DNA of 64,000 bases from CAVZRC01 sp963777695. Lineage in GTDB: Bacteria; Planctomycetota; Planctomycetia; Isosphaerales; Isosphaeraceae. The notes below the pieces were generated by a model. That model saw only the letters and a list, made by a program, of their open reading frames with translations, did no database searches and was not told the origin of the DNA. Numbering within the stretch: the stretch's first letter is position 1; every line of letters begins with the position of its first letter. The stretch covers positions 3,162,001 through 3,226,000 of the forward strand of contig CAVZRC010000004.1 of assembly GCA_963777695.1 (NCBI GenBank). Reading direction: 5' to 3'. A program made the translations under genes and the position numbers. Below are positions 50,421-61,300 of this stretch, piece by piece.

Positions 50421-53029
50421 ATGAGTCAGGGCGTCGTCACGAAACATCTGATTCAACTGGTCGCCAAGCAGGTCGCGGACGCCGGCCTCGTGGTCTGGTA
50501 CGACCCCGAGGGGCACTACCGGTCTCTCGCCTCTTCCCTGAACTTGCCCGAGACAACGATCGCCCACTACGATGGCTCTTTCCTCCAGCTCCGGCGGGAG
50601 ATCGACCCGCTCCTGGCCGACCTGGAACCACCCCGGCTGGTCGTTTACGTGCCGATGGACCAGGGAGGGACCGACCACGCCCTCATCGAGCTGGAGGCGG
50701 CGGGCGTCGTGATGCAGCCGAAGGGCGAATCACCATCCCGTACCACTCGGCTCTCGCTGGTCGCCTTCAATGCCCTTCGGTCCCTGCGGAGTGAGGCCGA
50801 GGCCGCTGAGATCGAGAAGCAGGTCGAGGCAGGCAAGCTCAGCCTGGCCGACCTGGATTCCATCGGCGAGCGGAAGGACAGCGGCGTCCTCTCCCTCATC
50901 TTCGGCACGGGTAATCCCCAGGAGGTCGCACTCGCCTTCCTGGCGAGCGACCGGCACGACGCGGAGGTCCAGAAGAAGGCGGCGATCGAAGACCTCGTCG
51001 GGCTCTTTCGATCAGCGTTCGAGGTCGACCTCGCCGCGACCATCCCCCTGCCGGAGTTGCAGACCCGCGTCGCCCAACATGTCCTGATGACGGACCTCGT
51101 GGCCTGCCTGGGCTCGGCGGCGCCCCCGCGCTCGCCTCGGCCAAGGTCGCGACCGCAGGTGCCGCACGCGACGCCTGCGTGAACCTGGCCCGCACCTGGA
51201 GGCTACGCCGGGACGTGCGGGATAGCTACGTCGCCGCCGCCCGCAAGATCGATCCCTTTGGTCCGTTGTCCGTTGTCCGTTGTCCGTTGTTCCTCGAATC
51301 CGCCGAACCCCGCAACGAAATCGTCCCTGAAACGTTCCCGAGCCTGGAGTGGGCCTTGCTCCACCGGGTCGAGGAGGCCCTGCTCGGGGAGCCCTCACGG
51401 GGACTCCTGGAATTGGCCCTGTCGCGGCAATCCCGGTTCTGGGCCGAGGTCACGCCCACGATCCAGGCCCACTGGGCGCTGATCGCCGCCGCCGCCGAGG
51501 TGCTGCTGGAGGCCGATCGGGTGGCCAGGGCGCTCAAGGACGCCCCGGCGACCGTCCCCGGCCTGGTCGCGGCTTATGCGGAGGGCGAGCATCCCTGGTG
51601 CCTGCTTGACACGCACCACCGCCATCTGGAGGGCCGGTGGTATCACTTCGAGCCCGAGCCGGGCGACCCGCATCCGGATCTGGAGAAGCTGATCCTCAAG
51701 GCCGAGCGTCGATACACCGATGTCGCCTCCGAGCTGGCCAGGCTGTTCGTCACCGGCTACGGCAAGGCCAAGCATCCGCTTGCGGGCCTGCTACGGCAGG
51801 TTCAGGTTTTCGCGACGCAGGTGAAGCCCCATCTGGGCGACGGGAAGGTCGCGTATGTCTGGGTCGATGCCTTGCGGTACGAGATGGCTCGCGAGCTGGC
51901 CGAGGTCCTCAAGGCCGACTTCGACTTGACCATCCGCCCTGCCCTCGCGACCGCGCCGACGATCACGGAGGTCGGCATGGCGGCCATGCTGCCCAGGGCC
52001 GATCAGGGGGCCACGATCGTGGCGGTCGGACTCGGCAAGCTGGGCCTGCGAATCGACCGGACGGTCATCAAGGACCGGAAGGATCGGGTGGCCTTCCTCA
52101 AGGCGCACGCCGGGGCCGTCGTTTTCGACGCCAAGCTCTACGACCTGCTGAAGCCGTCCAAGAAGGTGCGCGACGGTATCCAGGGGTCCGGGCTGGTCCT
52201 GATCACGTCGCAGGAGATCGACGAGCTGTGCGAGGCCGACAACATCACCCAGGCTCGCCGTCAGATGGATGGGGTGCTCAACGACCTGCGGCGCGGGGTT
52301 CGGGTGCTGGCCAGCCTCGGGGTCAAGACGATCGTCCTGGCCGCGGACCACGGGCATCTCTTCGGCGAGGAGGTCGGCGAGGACATGAAGATCGAGGCCC
52401 CCGGTGGCGAAACGGCCGACCTGCATCGACGGGTCTGGGTGGGCTCCGGGGGCACGTCCGAGCCGTCGTACCTGCGGGTCCCGTTGCGGACGTTCGGGGT
52501 TGATAGCGAGGAGCTGGACCTCGCGACGCCTTACGGATTCGCCTGCTTCAAGTCCAAGGGCGGGGCGCGGGCGTATTTCCACGGCGGGCTCTCGCCGCAG
52601 GAGGTGATCATCCCCGTCATGGTCATGACGCCGACGGCCCAGGCTCTCGCCGGGCCTCCCGTGGGGATTCAATGGATCCTGTCGACGGGATCGAAGAAGC
52701 TCTCGACCCGGTTCTTCTCGGTCCAGGTGGGCGGCTCGGGCACCGGGCTGTTCGGCCTGGAGCCGCCCAAGGTTCGGGTCGAGATCCGGGCGAAGGGGAA
52801 GTGCGTCTCGACCCCCGTGAGTGCCTCCTACGGATTCGAGGAGGCGACGGGCGATGTGCAATTGCGGGCGTCGGCCAGTGACCCCAGGCAGATCGAGCCG
52901 GATACCGTGACCTTGATGGTCAACGTCGAGGAGATCGGGCAGAAGACGGTGGGCGTCAGCCTGCTCGATTCGACGAGCGGGACCGAACTGGCTAACCTGG
53001 ATAAGATCGAAGTGACCAACATCCTTTGA
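50421..53029 (+). CDS. pglZ: BREX phosphatase-fold protein PglZ, frameshifted
   Basis: Merged length ~869 residues, the family norm. The first frame (MSQGVVTKHLIQLVAKQVAD) runs to VAQHVLMTDLVACLG. Near 51120, in a GGCGCCCCCGCG context, it shifts; the second frame continues APALASAKVATAGAARDAC and VNLARTWRLRRDVRDSYVAA to LDKIEVTNIL. Alkaline-phosphatase-superfamily motifs include metal-binding AYVWVDALRYEMARELAEVL near residue 481 and VLAADHGHLFGEEVGED near 640. PglZ is a core BREX protein working with PglX and BrxB/C. A 7-bp repeat tract (51262-51289) lies inside the gene. The frameshift may be a sequencing indel. Confidence 0.9.
51262..51289 (+). repeat. Heptanucleotide tandem repeat inside pglZ (TCCGTTG x 4)
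   Basis: Four perfect copies of TCCGTTG lie in the pglZ coding frame and encode PLSVVRCPL, which looks foreign to the protein. Because 7 is not a multiple of 3, gain or loss of one unit would shift the frame. Confidence 0.85.
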
Positions 53030-53056
53030 GTGCGTTCCAGAGGCCCGTTTAGACGA

Positions 53057-53122
53057 TTGTAGGGTGGGTGCAACCCACCGTTTGCCGAGGTGTTAGATCG
53101 GTGGGTTGCACCCACCCTACAA
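53057..53122. repeat. Perfect 24-bp inverted repeat (REP-like) between pglZ and brxL
   Basis: Left arm 53057-53080 (TTGTAGGGTGGGTGCAACCC plus ACCG) and right arm 53099-53122 are exact reverse complements with an 18-bp loop. Each arm is also partly palindromic. The TAGGGTGGGTGCAACCCACC unit is a widespread bacterial repeat. It can form a strong mRNA hairpin between two BREX core genes. Confidence 0.8.
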
Positions 53123-53166
53123 GATTGACCCCGACTCTTCGGGAACAGACCCTGAATGGTGCCGCC

Positions 53167-55194
53167 ATGCCGGAACTGGACCAGAAGACTTCGACGGTGT
53201 TCGCGGGCAAGGTCGTCCGCAAGGACCTGGTCCGCAAGGTCAAAGTCGGGGCGCATGTCCCGGTCTTCGTCCTCGAATACCTGCTCGGGAAATACTGCGC
53301 CACCGATGACCCCGCGGCCATCGACGCCGGGCTGCGGGTGGTCAACAACACGATCTCGTCGAACTTCGTCCGGCCTGACGAGGCGAACAAGGTCCAGTCG
53401 CTGATCAAGGACAAGGGCAAGCACACGCTCATCGACAAGGTGAAGGTCCGCTACCTCTCCGACGATGACAAGCACTGGGCGGAGCTGGTCAACTTCGGGC
53501 ACAAGTTCGTCCACATCCCCGAGCATTACCTCCGGGAATTCGATCGGTTGCTGATGGGGGGGATCTGGGCGCAGATCGACATCCGGCACCAGTATGATGA
53601 AGAAGCCTCGGGCAAGCGGAGTCCGTTCTGGATCGATGGGATCAAGCCGATCCAGGTCGCCACGTTCGATCTCGACGAGTATCGGGAGTGCCGGCGGCAG
53701 TTCGGCTCCGACGAGTGGATCGACCTGCTGATCCGCAGCGTGGGCATGGAGCCGTCGCATTTCGACCGGCGGCTGAAACTGCTGTTCCTGCTCCGCCTGC
53801 TGCCCCTGTGCGAGCCGAATTACAACCTCGTCGAGCTGGGACCTCGGGGGACGGGGAAGAGCTACGCCTACCAGGAGTTGTCGCCGTACGCGATCCTGCT
53901 AACAGGGCCGACGACGGTCGCCAACCTCTTCTATAACATGGGGACCGGCAAGATGGGGCTGGTCGGCATCTGGGACGCCATCGCCTTCGACGAGGTGGCC
54001 GACCTCCAGAAGATGCCCAAGGAGGTCATCACCACGCTCAAGACGTATTGCGAGTCGGGCACCTTCGCCCGGGGCAAGGACGCGCTCTCCGGCATGGCCT
54101 CGCTCGCGATGTTCGGCAACACGAACCAGCCGGTGGACGTCATGGTCCGATCCTCGCACCTGTTCTCGCCGATGCCCGATGTGATCCGTGAGGACATGGC
54201 GTTCATCGACCGGCTCCACTATTACATTCCCGGATGGGAAATCCCCAAGATGCGGGTGGAGTTCTTCACGGACCATTACGGGTTCGTCGTCGATTACCTG
54301 GCCGAGGCGCTGAGGGAGCTGCGCAAGCACAACTTCACAGAGGTGATCGACCGGCATTTCGCGCTGGGATCGCACCTCAACGCGCGGGATGTGAAGGCGG
54401 TCCGCAAGACGGTCTCGGGGCTGGCCAAGCTGCTGTATCCGCATGGTGAGGTCTCCCGGGACGAGCTGGCGGAGCTGGTCGAGCTGGCGCTCGAAGGCCG
54501 GCGGCGGGTCAAGGAACAGCTCAAGAAGATGGGCTCGTTCGAGTATCACCAGACGTCGTTCAGCTATCTCGATGGCGAGACCCGGGAGGAGCGGTTCGTC
54601 GGCGTGCCCGAGCAGGGCGGACGGGACATGATCGCGGCCGATCCCCTGGCGCCCGGGTCGGTCTACGCCGCGTCGGTGGACGACCAGGGGAGGGTCGGGC
54701 TGTACCGGCTGGAAGTCGGGTGCTCGCCGGGGACCGGCAAGCTCAAGATCGCCGGGGGGATCGAGGGGCCGATGAAGGAGTCGATCCAGCGGGCGTTCGC
54801 TTATCTCCAGGGCCAGAAGGTCAAGATGGGGGTCGGCCAGCAGGTGGACACGACCGACTTCCACGTCGAGGCGATCGACCTGCTGAGCAATCGCGTGACG
54901 TGCGAGGCGGGGGTCGCGCTGGTGGTCGCGGTCTACTCGGCGATCAAGCGGCACTCGGCCCTGCCGGGCCTGGTGATCCTGGGCGACCTGAGCATCCAGG
55001 GGAACATCAAGTCCGTGCGGTCGCTGGCCGAGCCGCTCCAGGTGGGGATGGACAACGGGGCGCGCCGGGCCCTGGTCCCGCTGGAGAACAAGCGGAACTT
55101 CCTCGAGGTTTCGGGAGACATCGTGGAGCGGGTCGATCCCGTTTTCTACTCGGACCCGATGACCGCGGCGATGAAGGCGATGGGGATGACGTGA
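53167..55194 (+). CDS. brxL: BREX Lon-like ATPase BrxL
   Basis: 675 residues from MPELDQKTSTVFAGKVVRKD; earlier in-frame codons read through the REP hairpin and are not protein-like. An N-terminal DNA-binding part is followed by the AAA+ core, with Walker A LVELGPRGTGKSYAYQELSP near residue 224, Walker B IAFDEVADLQKMPKE near 272 and sensor FGNTNQPVDV. The Lon-like C-terminal domain has FHVEAIDLLSNRVTCEAGVA and GLVILGDLSIQGNIKSVRSL; the Lon Ser-Lys dyad is not evident. BrxL is the signature of type I BREX. The gene is intact and ends the locus. Confidence 0.95.
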   Translation: MPELDQKTSTVFAGKVVRKDLVRKVKVGAHVPVFVLEYLLGKYCATDDPAAIDAGLRVVNNTISSNFVRPDEANKVQSLIKDKGKHTLIDKVKVRYLSDDDKHWAELVNFGHKFVHIPEHYLREFDRLLMGGIWAQIDIRHQYDEEASGKRSPFWIDGIKPIQVATFDLDEYRECRRQFGSDEWIDLLIRSVGMEPSHFDRRLKLLFLLRLLPLCEPNYNLVELGPRGTGKSYAYQELSPYAILLTGPTTVANLFYNMGTGKMGLVGIWDAIAFDEVADLQKMPKEVITTLKTYCESGTFARGKDALSGMASLAMFGNTNQPVDVMVRSSHLFSPMPDVIREDMAFIDRLHYYIPGWEIPKMRVEFFTDHYGFVVDYLAEALRELRKHNFTEVIDRHFALGSHLNARDVKAVRKTVSGLAKLLYPHGEVSRDELAELVELALEGRRRVKEQLKKMGSFEYHQTSFSYLDGETREERFVGVPEQGGRDMIAADPLAPGSVYAASVDDQGRVGLYRLEVGCSPGTGKLKIAGGIEGPMKESIQRAFAYLQGQKVKMGVGQQVDTTDFHVEAIDLLSNRVTCEAGVALVVAVYSAIKRHSALPGLVILGDLSIQGNIKSVRSLAEPLQVGMDNGARRALVPLENKRNFLEVSGDIVERVDPVFYSDPMTAAMKAMGMT

Positions 55195-55297
55195 TTCGAG
55201 TCCTCTGCTGGTCGGGGATCGTGTGCGGCTTCACCCCGGCGGGCGTGAAGGCTGCGGTTCATAGGCTCAGTCGTTCCAAAAAAAGTCGATCTGGCCA

Positions 55298-56483
55298 CTA
55301 CAACGTAAGCTTATATTCTACATCCCTTTCGGTGTAGGTGGCATCGGTGATCCCGAGGGCCGCCTCGACCACATGAAGCGACCACAGCAGCAGCGTCTCC
55401 CAGCGCAGCCGCTCCAACAGGATCACGCGACCGCCCCGGCGCGGCATCGCCAGTAGGGTATAGTGCAACCACACCCACAGGTTCCGCAGCACCAGCGCGA
55501 TCCCCACGTAGAGCAACCGCACGTCCGGCCGGCGGGTGGTCGTCCGGATCCGACCCTCGTGCATCTGACGATAGCTCGTCTCGATCCCGAACCGGAGCCG
55601 GTAGGTCTCGAAGACCGAGTCGGGCGACGTCGGCCGGTACCCCCAGTAGGCATAGATCAACGCCTGCCGGCCGTGCCGCTTCCACTGCCCTCGATAGTTG
55701 CCGCACTTGACGCAGATCGACACCGTGGCCGTCCGCTTCTTGGAGTCGGCCAGGGTATAGGTCGACCAGCCGCTCTTCTTCCAGGTCCGGAAGACGTAGC
55801 TGCCGGTCGGGCCGCCGGACCGCTTGGGCGAGAGCCCATGGCAGACCACCGGCATCGCGAACGGGTAGCGCGCCGCCTGGAGGTAGCGGACCACGGCCAC
55901 GCTGTAGAAGCCGCGATCCAGTAAGATCAGCTGAGCTCGGACACCGACACGAGCCGCCTGACGGAGCAGGCGTCGGACGACATCCTTGAGTGGCTCGCCT
56001 TTCTTGACGCCGGTCAAGGCGACGGTATACCGATGCCCGTGGCGGATGACATAGGCGGTGGCATAAGCGTGGAAGTGGCTGGTGCCGCTCTTGGCCTGGC
56101 CGCGGTAGATCTCGTCGAGATCGCGGAACGGCTTGCCGTGGTAGGGGATCAAGGTCAGGTCGATGGCCAGCTTCTGGAGTCGCCGGCGAAGGACCTTGGG
56201 CAGGTACCCGGCCAGGGCGACGTTGAGCCGCCGCTGCAACTCGGCGTAGTCGGGCAGGGTGGCCAAGAGGGCCTTGCGCCGTCTCGTCGGACGGGGAATC
56301 GTCGAGGCGCTGGCAGGCGTCGGACAACGAGGTGATGCGGGCCGCGGCGGCCAGCAACAACGAACAGAGGAGTTGGGCCGAGGTCTTCTTCTTGTAGTCG
56401 CGGAATTGCAAGTGGGCTTGCAGGTGCTCGGCGGCGAGGCGGTAGACCTTCTCGCGGTCGAGGATATGATGGGGCGGGCGCAT
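55298..56483 (-). CDS. DDE transposase (IS4/ISH3-like), frameshifted
   Basis: Starts MRPPHHILDREKVYRLAAEH at 56483. It shifts frame near 56280 (after LDDSPSDETA) into LATLPDYAELQRRLNVALAG and runs to 55298, ~394 residues. DDE residues fit DLTLIPYHGKPFRDLDEI (Asp 1), AQLILLDRGFYSVAVVRYLQ (Asp 2) and FGIETSYRQMHEGRI (Glu). The domain pattern is IS4-superfamily, closest in my memory to ISH3. I could not define the terminal repeats by eye. It follows brxL tail to tail and interrupts the DUF4365-type operon to its right. Confidence 0.75.
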
Positions 56484-56560
56484 GGCTCCCTCCGATGTTG
56501 ACTCTGTGCTCTAAAGTCATTATTCGGGGGGAGCTTGCGTCCATCTACCTTGCACCTTCG

Positions 56561-56893
56561 CTATGCCCGCCTACTTTTGGAACTACTGAGTCTCAAACGA
56601 ATCACTTCCGACCCCGTGACAATCAGATCACGGAGGATCTTGAGTTGCGAACGTGCCTCGAATACCGCCAGCACTTGGAGCACGTCGCCCATGCGGACGG
56701 CGAAGTCGCGGAACTGGTGGTTGAGCGGGACGGTGACCTCGAATTCCTCGCCTTCGTAATCGGCACGTACCCACCGCGACCAGTTCCCGGGCTTCTCCGC
56801 GGCCTTCGTCCAGCCACTCGAACGGAGATAGGAGACCACTTCGAGCGGCCGCAGCGCGGACAGGGGTCCTACATCGATGATCTTCACGTTCAT
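56561..56893 (-). pseudogene. Hypothetical gene truncated by the IS
   Basis: Starts MNVKIIDVGPLSALRPLEVV, overlapping the stop of the DUF4365 remnant by four bases. It looks well-folded (SGWTKAAEKPGNWSRWVRAD, MGDVLQVLAVFEARSQLKIL) up to GSEVIRLRL, then ends in SSSKSRRA within the IS flank. The normal protein is probably much longer. No function is recognised; its operon partner suggests an accessory or defence-like role. Confidence 0.55.
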
Positions 56894-57269
56894 GGCAATC
56901 CTCCCGAGCCAAGCCCCTCCATCATTCCCGTCAAGGCATCAACCGTGAATTGTTGCGCCCGTGGAATATGAATCGCCTGATCTGTCTCATTCTGGCTGGG
57001 CATCAGGTCACGGAGCGAGAACCAGTAGCCGCAGTGGTGGAGGGCCAGGCTGGCCTCGGAATGAATGAGCCAGTCGCTGACCTCATCGGGCACGACTACG
57101 ACGACCAGAATCCATGGGACCATGTGGCGTGGGTCGCGCAGGTTATCGTAAGTCTCGAGATCGAGGACGAAAAGAACGGACCCCGGTTGTGACCCATGAA
57201 GGCACAGATCGTGAAGAAATGCCGATTCATTGAGACACGTTCGACATTCCGCCCTCTCGGTCGAGCAGC
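56890..57269 (-). pseudogene. DUF4365 gene remnant (N-terminus lost)
   Basis: The frame reads LNESAFLHDLCLHGSQPGSV, FVLDLETYDNLRDPRHMVPW, ILVVVVVPDEVSDWLIHSEA, then YWFSLRDLMPSQNETDQAIH and FTVDALTGMMEGL. This is the C-terminal half of a DUF4365 protein, a family with a nuclease-like fold often seen in defence islands. The N-terminal catalytic half is missing: an in-frame stop lies just upstream and the VapC gene begins nearby. Confidence 0.55.
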
Positions 57270-57273
57270 CGGC

Positions 57274-57681
57274 TTATGATGCCCAATTCTCGACGCTTAA
57301 GCCTGGCACGGCGAGCAGGTCGGTATCCTCACTGACGACGGTGCACTGACTCAAAGTGAGCGCGATGGCCGCGACTTGCATGTCGACCTGTTGCATGGTT
57401 CGTCCGACTCGCCTGAGGTGTGCGGCAAGTCGTCCATATTCCTCGGCGGCCTCGCGTGTGTAGGGCCAGAACGAGAGGCCAACTATGGCCCGCATCAGCC
57501 GATCGCGATTCTCCTCACGGGTCTGGCTCAATTCGATCCCGAAGAATAGCTCACCGAGCACGGGGATGCATGTGCCAAGTTTTGCCCCTCCTAGGCGGGC
57601 AACCCTGGCACGCTCATGGACGCCCTTGCGGCGATTGATGAGATCGCCCATCGCACAGGTGTCGAGCAAGTATCGCCTCAC
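57274..57681 (-). CDS. PIN-domain toxin (VapC-like) 3
   Basis: 135 residues from a GTG at 57681 (VRRYLLDTCAMGDLINRRKG) that overlaps the antitoxin stop (GTGA). PIN residues include LLDTCAMGD (Asp), CIPVLGELFFGIELSQTREE (Glu), TMQQVDMQVAAIALTLS (Asp) and VVSEDTDLLAVPGL (Asp). It ends VENWAS. A typical VapC-type ribonuclease, intact, forming a standard pair with the gene at 57678-57989. Confidence 0.85.
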   Translation of the reverse strand: MRRYLLDTCAMGDLINRRKGVHERARVARLGGAKLGTCIPVLGELFFGIELSQTREENRDRLMRAIVGLSFWPYTREAAEEYGRLAAHLRRVGRTMQQVDMQVAAIALTLSQCTVVSEDTDLLAVPGLSVENWAS

Positions 57682-57989
57682 TCGAATATCCCCTTGAGCC
57701 GATCGGCCCTTTCGTCGAATTTGGACTTCTCCCAAGCCCGTCGCTCGCGCCGTGCGGCATGCCATGCCGCCTCCTCCTCCGGCGTGAAATTGAGAGGCTC
57801 CAGCGCGTCGAACCAGGCGAGCCAGCGCACGATCGACGCAGGGTCGTCGCCGAGAAGGTCCCCCTCGGGATCGACCACGAGGGATTCCTCGATCGGCTCG
57901 ACTGCCAGCGCGGTCCCTTCGGGCCAGTCAACCGGTTGCGTGGGGACGATCTGGCCGTTTCTCCAGATCGCGTGAATTGTCTTCATCAC
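57678..57989 (-). CDS. Antitoxin of the PIN pair (AF2212/DUF104-like N-terminus)
   Basis: 103 residues (MMKTIHAIWRNGQIVPTQPV). The MKTI-x-A-IWRNGQIVP opening resembles small AbrB-like antitoxins such as DUF104. The acidic tail (NFTPEEEAAWHAARRERRAW) would bind the toxin. It precedes and overlaps the VapC gene by four bases, the classic order. Confidence 0.75.
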   Translation of the reverse strand: MMKTIHAIWRNGQIVPTQPVDWPEGTALAVEPIEESLVVDPEGDLLGDDPASIVRWLAWFDALEPLNFTPEEEAAWHAARRERRAWEKSKFDERADRLKGIFE

Positions 57990-58350
57990 GATGACTCCGG
58001 CCCGTTCAGGCTCGATATTGATAACGGACTCCGATCTCGAGTCCCCATTCTATCCGGGAAGACTCGGGTGGTCATCGCAGTTTCGGCCTCATCCGTTTTG
58101 GTGCCAGCATCTCTCCGTCCGCACGACAATCACTCTCAACCACAAGTTTGTCACTTTGAGCCGAACGAATTCGCGACCTAATACTTTTGCTCCACCCGAC
58201 CGGTTCGCAGCGGCATCCTCGCGCCAGAAGGACGCCTTTTTTGACCAGTCTATCGGTTCAGGCGATCACCTGTTATGATGGTTCGTTCTCGACAATGTAG
58301 AAGTGACAACCGAAGGCCGGTTGCTTTTCGCTCGGTGAAGGCGGCGAGAG
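57990..58350. promoter_or_regulatory. Divergent intergenic region before the CHAT gene
   Basis: These 360 bp separate the minus-strand antitoxin from the plus-strand CHAT gene and hold both promoters. An AT-richer patch with TTATGATGG near 58272 could be a -10 element. No gene, repeat or terminator was recognised. Confidence 0.35.
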
Positions 58351-61300
58351 ATGCCTCGACTTCGAATCACCCAATCGGATGGGGCGAACGACACTTATCG
58401 CGTCGAGCTGGAATTCGAGGCGGACAAGAAGCCTCGCCAGACGGCCATGGCCACCTTCGAACTCCAGATCCCGGAGCAGGATCGGGAAAACCTGCGCTGG
58501 TACCTGGAAGACTTTCTCCAAGATCCCCATGCCCCAACTCCAACGATCGCAGCCCGCGTCGAAAATCGAATGGTCGAGATCGGCGCGGACCTTTTCCGCA
58601 AGGTGTTCCACTTCGACGAGGACACGCGTGACCTCTGGTCCAGGATCCGAGACAATCTCCGCGACACCCACGTCGAGGTCGTCACCTCGGTCGAAGGCGC
58701 GACGGCCATCCCCTGGGAGTTGATCCGCGACCCCAAGACCGACACCCCGCTGGCCCTTCGCGCCGCCGCCTTCGTCCGTGCCCACCCCAATTCGGCACAG
58801 CAGCCCCAGGTACCCAGGACCAGGTCGGGACCAATCCGCATCCTCCTGGTGATCTGTCGGCCGCGTGCCGGTCACGACGTCCCATTCCGCTCGGTCGCCA
58901 CACGGTTGATCAAAGGACTGAGCGAGCCGATTCAAGCGACCTACCAACTCGACGTGCTGCGCCCGCCGACCTTCGACCAACTGGGCTGCGTGCTCCGCCG
59001 AGCCAAGGCCGACGGTAAGCCCTACCACATTGTCCACTTCGATGGGCACGGGATTTACGCCGAGCTGACCGGCCAGAGCAATTCGGTCCAAGCCCTCAAG
59101 AGGCTGTCCCCGGTCATCTACTCGGCCCCGCGCACCGGCCGGCACGGATTTCTCGTCTTTGAGGACCCTCAGCATCCGGACAATCTCGCGCTGGTCGGTG
59201 GTCCCCAACTGGGTGGCCTGCTGTCCGAGACCGACGTGACCGTGCTCGTCCTGAACGCCTGCCGCAGTGCCCACGCCGAGGTCGAGGATGAGCCGATCAA
59301 ACCCGGCGAGCCCACGAAAGCGAACGCTCAGCCTCAATCGACCGAGGTCTCAGACGACCCTCATGAGCGGGTACGCACCTTCGGCACGCTGGCCCAGGAG
59401 GTGATGGACGCGGGCGTGGCTGGCGTAGTGGCGATGCGCTACAACGTCTACGTCGTTACGGCTGCCCAGTTCGTCGCCGACCTGTATGCCTCGCTCGTCC
59501 GCGGCCAGACGCTCGGCGCCGCGGTCACGATGGGCCGAAAGCAATTGGCAGCTAATCCCGATCGCCGCGTCGCATACGATCCTCGCCCCCTCCAGGATTG
59601 GTGCGTGCCGGTCGTCTACGAGGCCATGCCGATCCCACTCTTTCCCGCCCGGAAGGAGACCGATGGCCTGACAATCACGCTCCAGGCTGGAGATACCATC
59701 TCCAGCCGGGGGGCGATCGACAACGAGCTTCCGCGCTTGCCCGATGCCGGCTTTTTCGGCCGCGACGAGACGTTGCACGCCCTCGACCGAGCCTTGGACA
59801 CTCAGTCGGTCGTGCTCTTTCATGCTTATGCGGGCAGTGGTAAGACCACCGCCGCAGCCGAGTTTGCCCGCTGGTATCAGTTCACGGGCGGCTTGGGCAC
59901 CGGAGCCCATGCAGTCTTGTTCACGTCGTTTACGACCTATAGGCCGCTGTTCAACGTCTTGAGCGATATCGGGGAGGTCTTCGGTCCGCGGATCCGCTAT
60001 CGAAACAAGGACGGTGGCGAGAAGCCTTGGGATGCGATCACCGATCTCGATGAAAGACGTGATGCCGCTCTCCAGGTCTTGGAGCAGATCCCCATCCTCT
60101 GGATCTGGGACAACGTCGAGCCGATCGCCGGGTTTCCCAAGGGGACGCCATCGGCGTGGAGTGACTTGGAGCAGCGGGAGCTGGCCGATTTTCTCCGCGA
60201 TGCCCGCACGACCAAAGCGAAGTTTCTGCTCACCAGCCGCCGCGACGAGCGCGATTAGCTGAGTGACCTTCCGCGTCGGGTCCAGATCCCTCCGATGCCC
60301 ATGCTGGAGCGAGTGCAACTGGCCCGGGCACTTGCCGAGAAGCGCGGGCGACCTATCACGGATGTGGATGCCTGGAAGCCCCTCTTACGGTTCACTGATG
60401 GCAACCCACTGACCACCACCGTGCTCGTCCGCCAGGCTCTGCGCGATGATCTCAGGACGAAGGAGCAGATCGAGACCTTTGCGGACCATTTGCGAGCAGG
60501 CACGGCGAAGTTCGACGACGAGCCGACCGAGGGGCGCTCGAAATCGCTTGGTGCCTCGCTCAGCTATGGTTTCGACCACGCTTTCAGCGACGACGAACGC
60601 AAGCAACTGGCCCTGCTGCACTTCTTCCAGGGCTTCGTTGACGTAGACGCGTTGACCTGAATGGGAAAACCTGAAGCGGAGTGGTGCCTGCCCGAAGTGC
60701 GTGGGATGACACGAGAAGCGGGCATCGCTCTTCTCGACCGCGCTGCCGAGATCGGCCTTCTGACGGCCTACGGCGGCGGCTATTACAGTATCCACCCTGC
60801 CGTACCTTGGTTCTTCAAGAGCTTGCACGAAGGCTATTACGCCGAGCCCATGACTCTCATGTCCGATGATCATACCGGCGGGGAAGTATGCGGAAACAGT
60901 CGTCTAATTCGGGCTATGCATGGGCAATCGCTGCTTTGGGGGAGTTTTTTTTCAAGGAGAATAGCAAGGGCGAGCCCGTTGCAATCGTCGCACTCGCCAA
61001 CGAAGAGGCCAACTTTCTTTATGCCCGCCGACTGGCCCGTACGAACGGCTGGTGGGATATAGTATTGGCTACGATGCAAGGCTTGAAGTTACTTTACAGG
61101 CATAGGGGTCGCCGAGCTGAGTGGAAAAGGCTCGTTGACGAGATCGAACACCACTTTGTGGATCCTGCGACCGACGGACCGCTGTCTAGGAGCGAAGACG
61201 GATGGAGACTGGTCACCGCATATCGAGTGCAGCTCGCGCGGGACAGGCATGATTGGGCGAAGGCCGAGCGACTTGCACGACTCTGTGTGGATTACTATTG

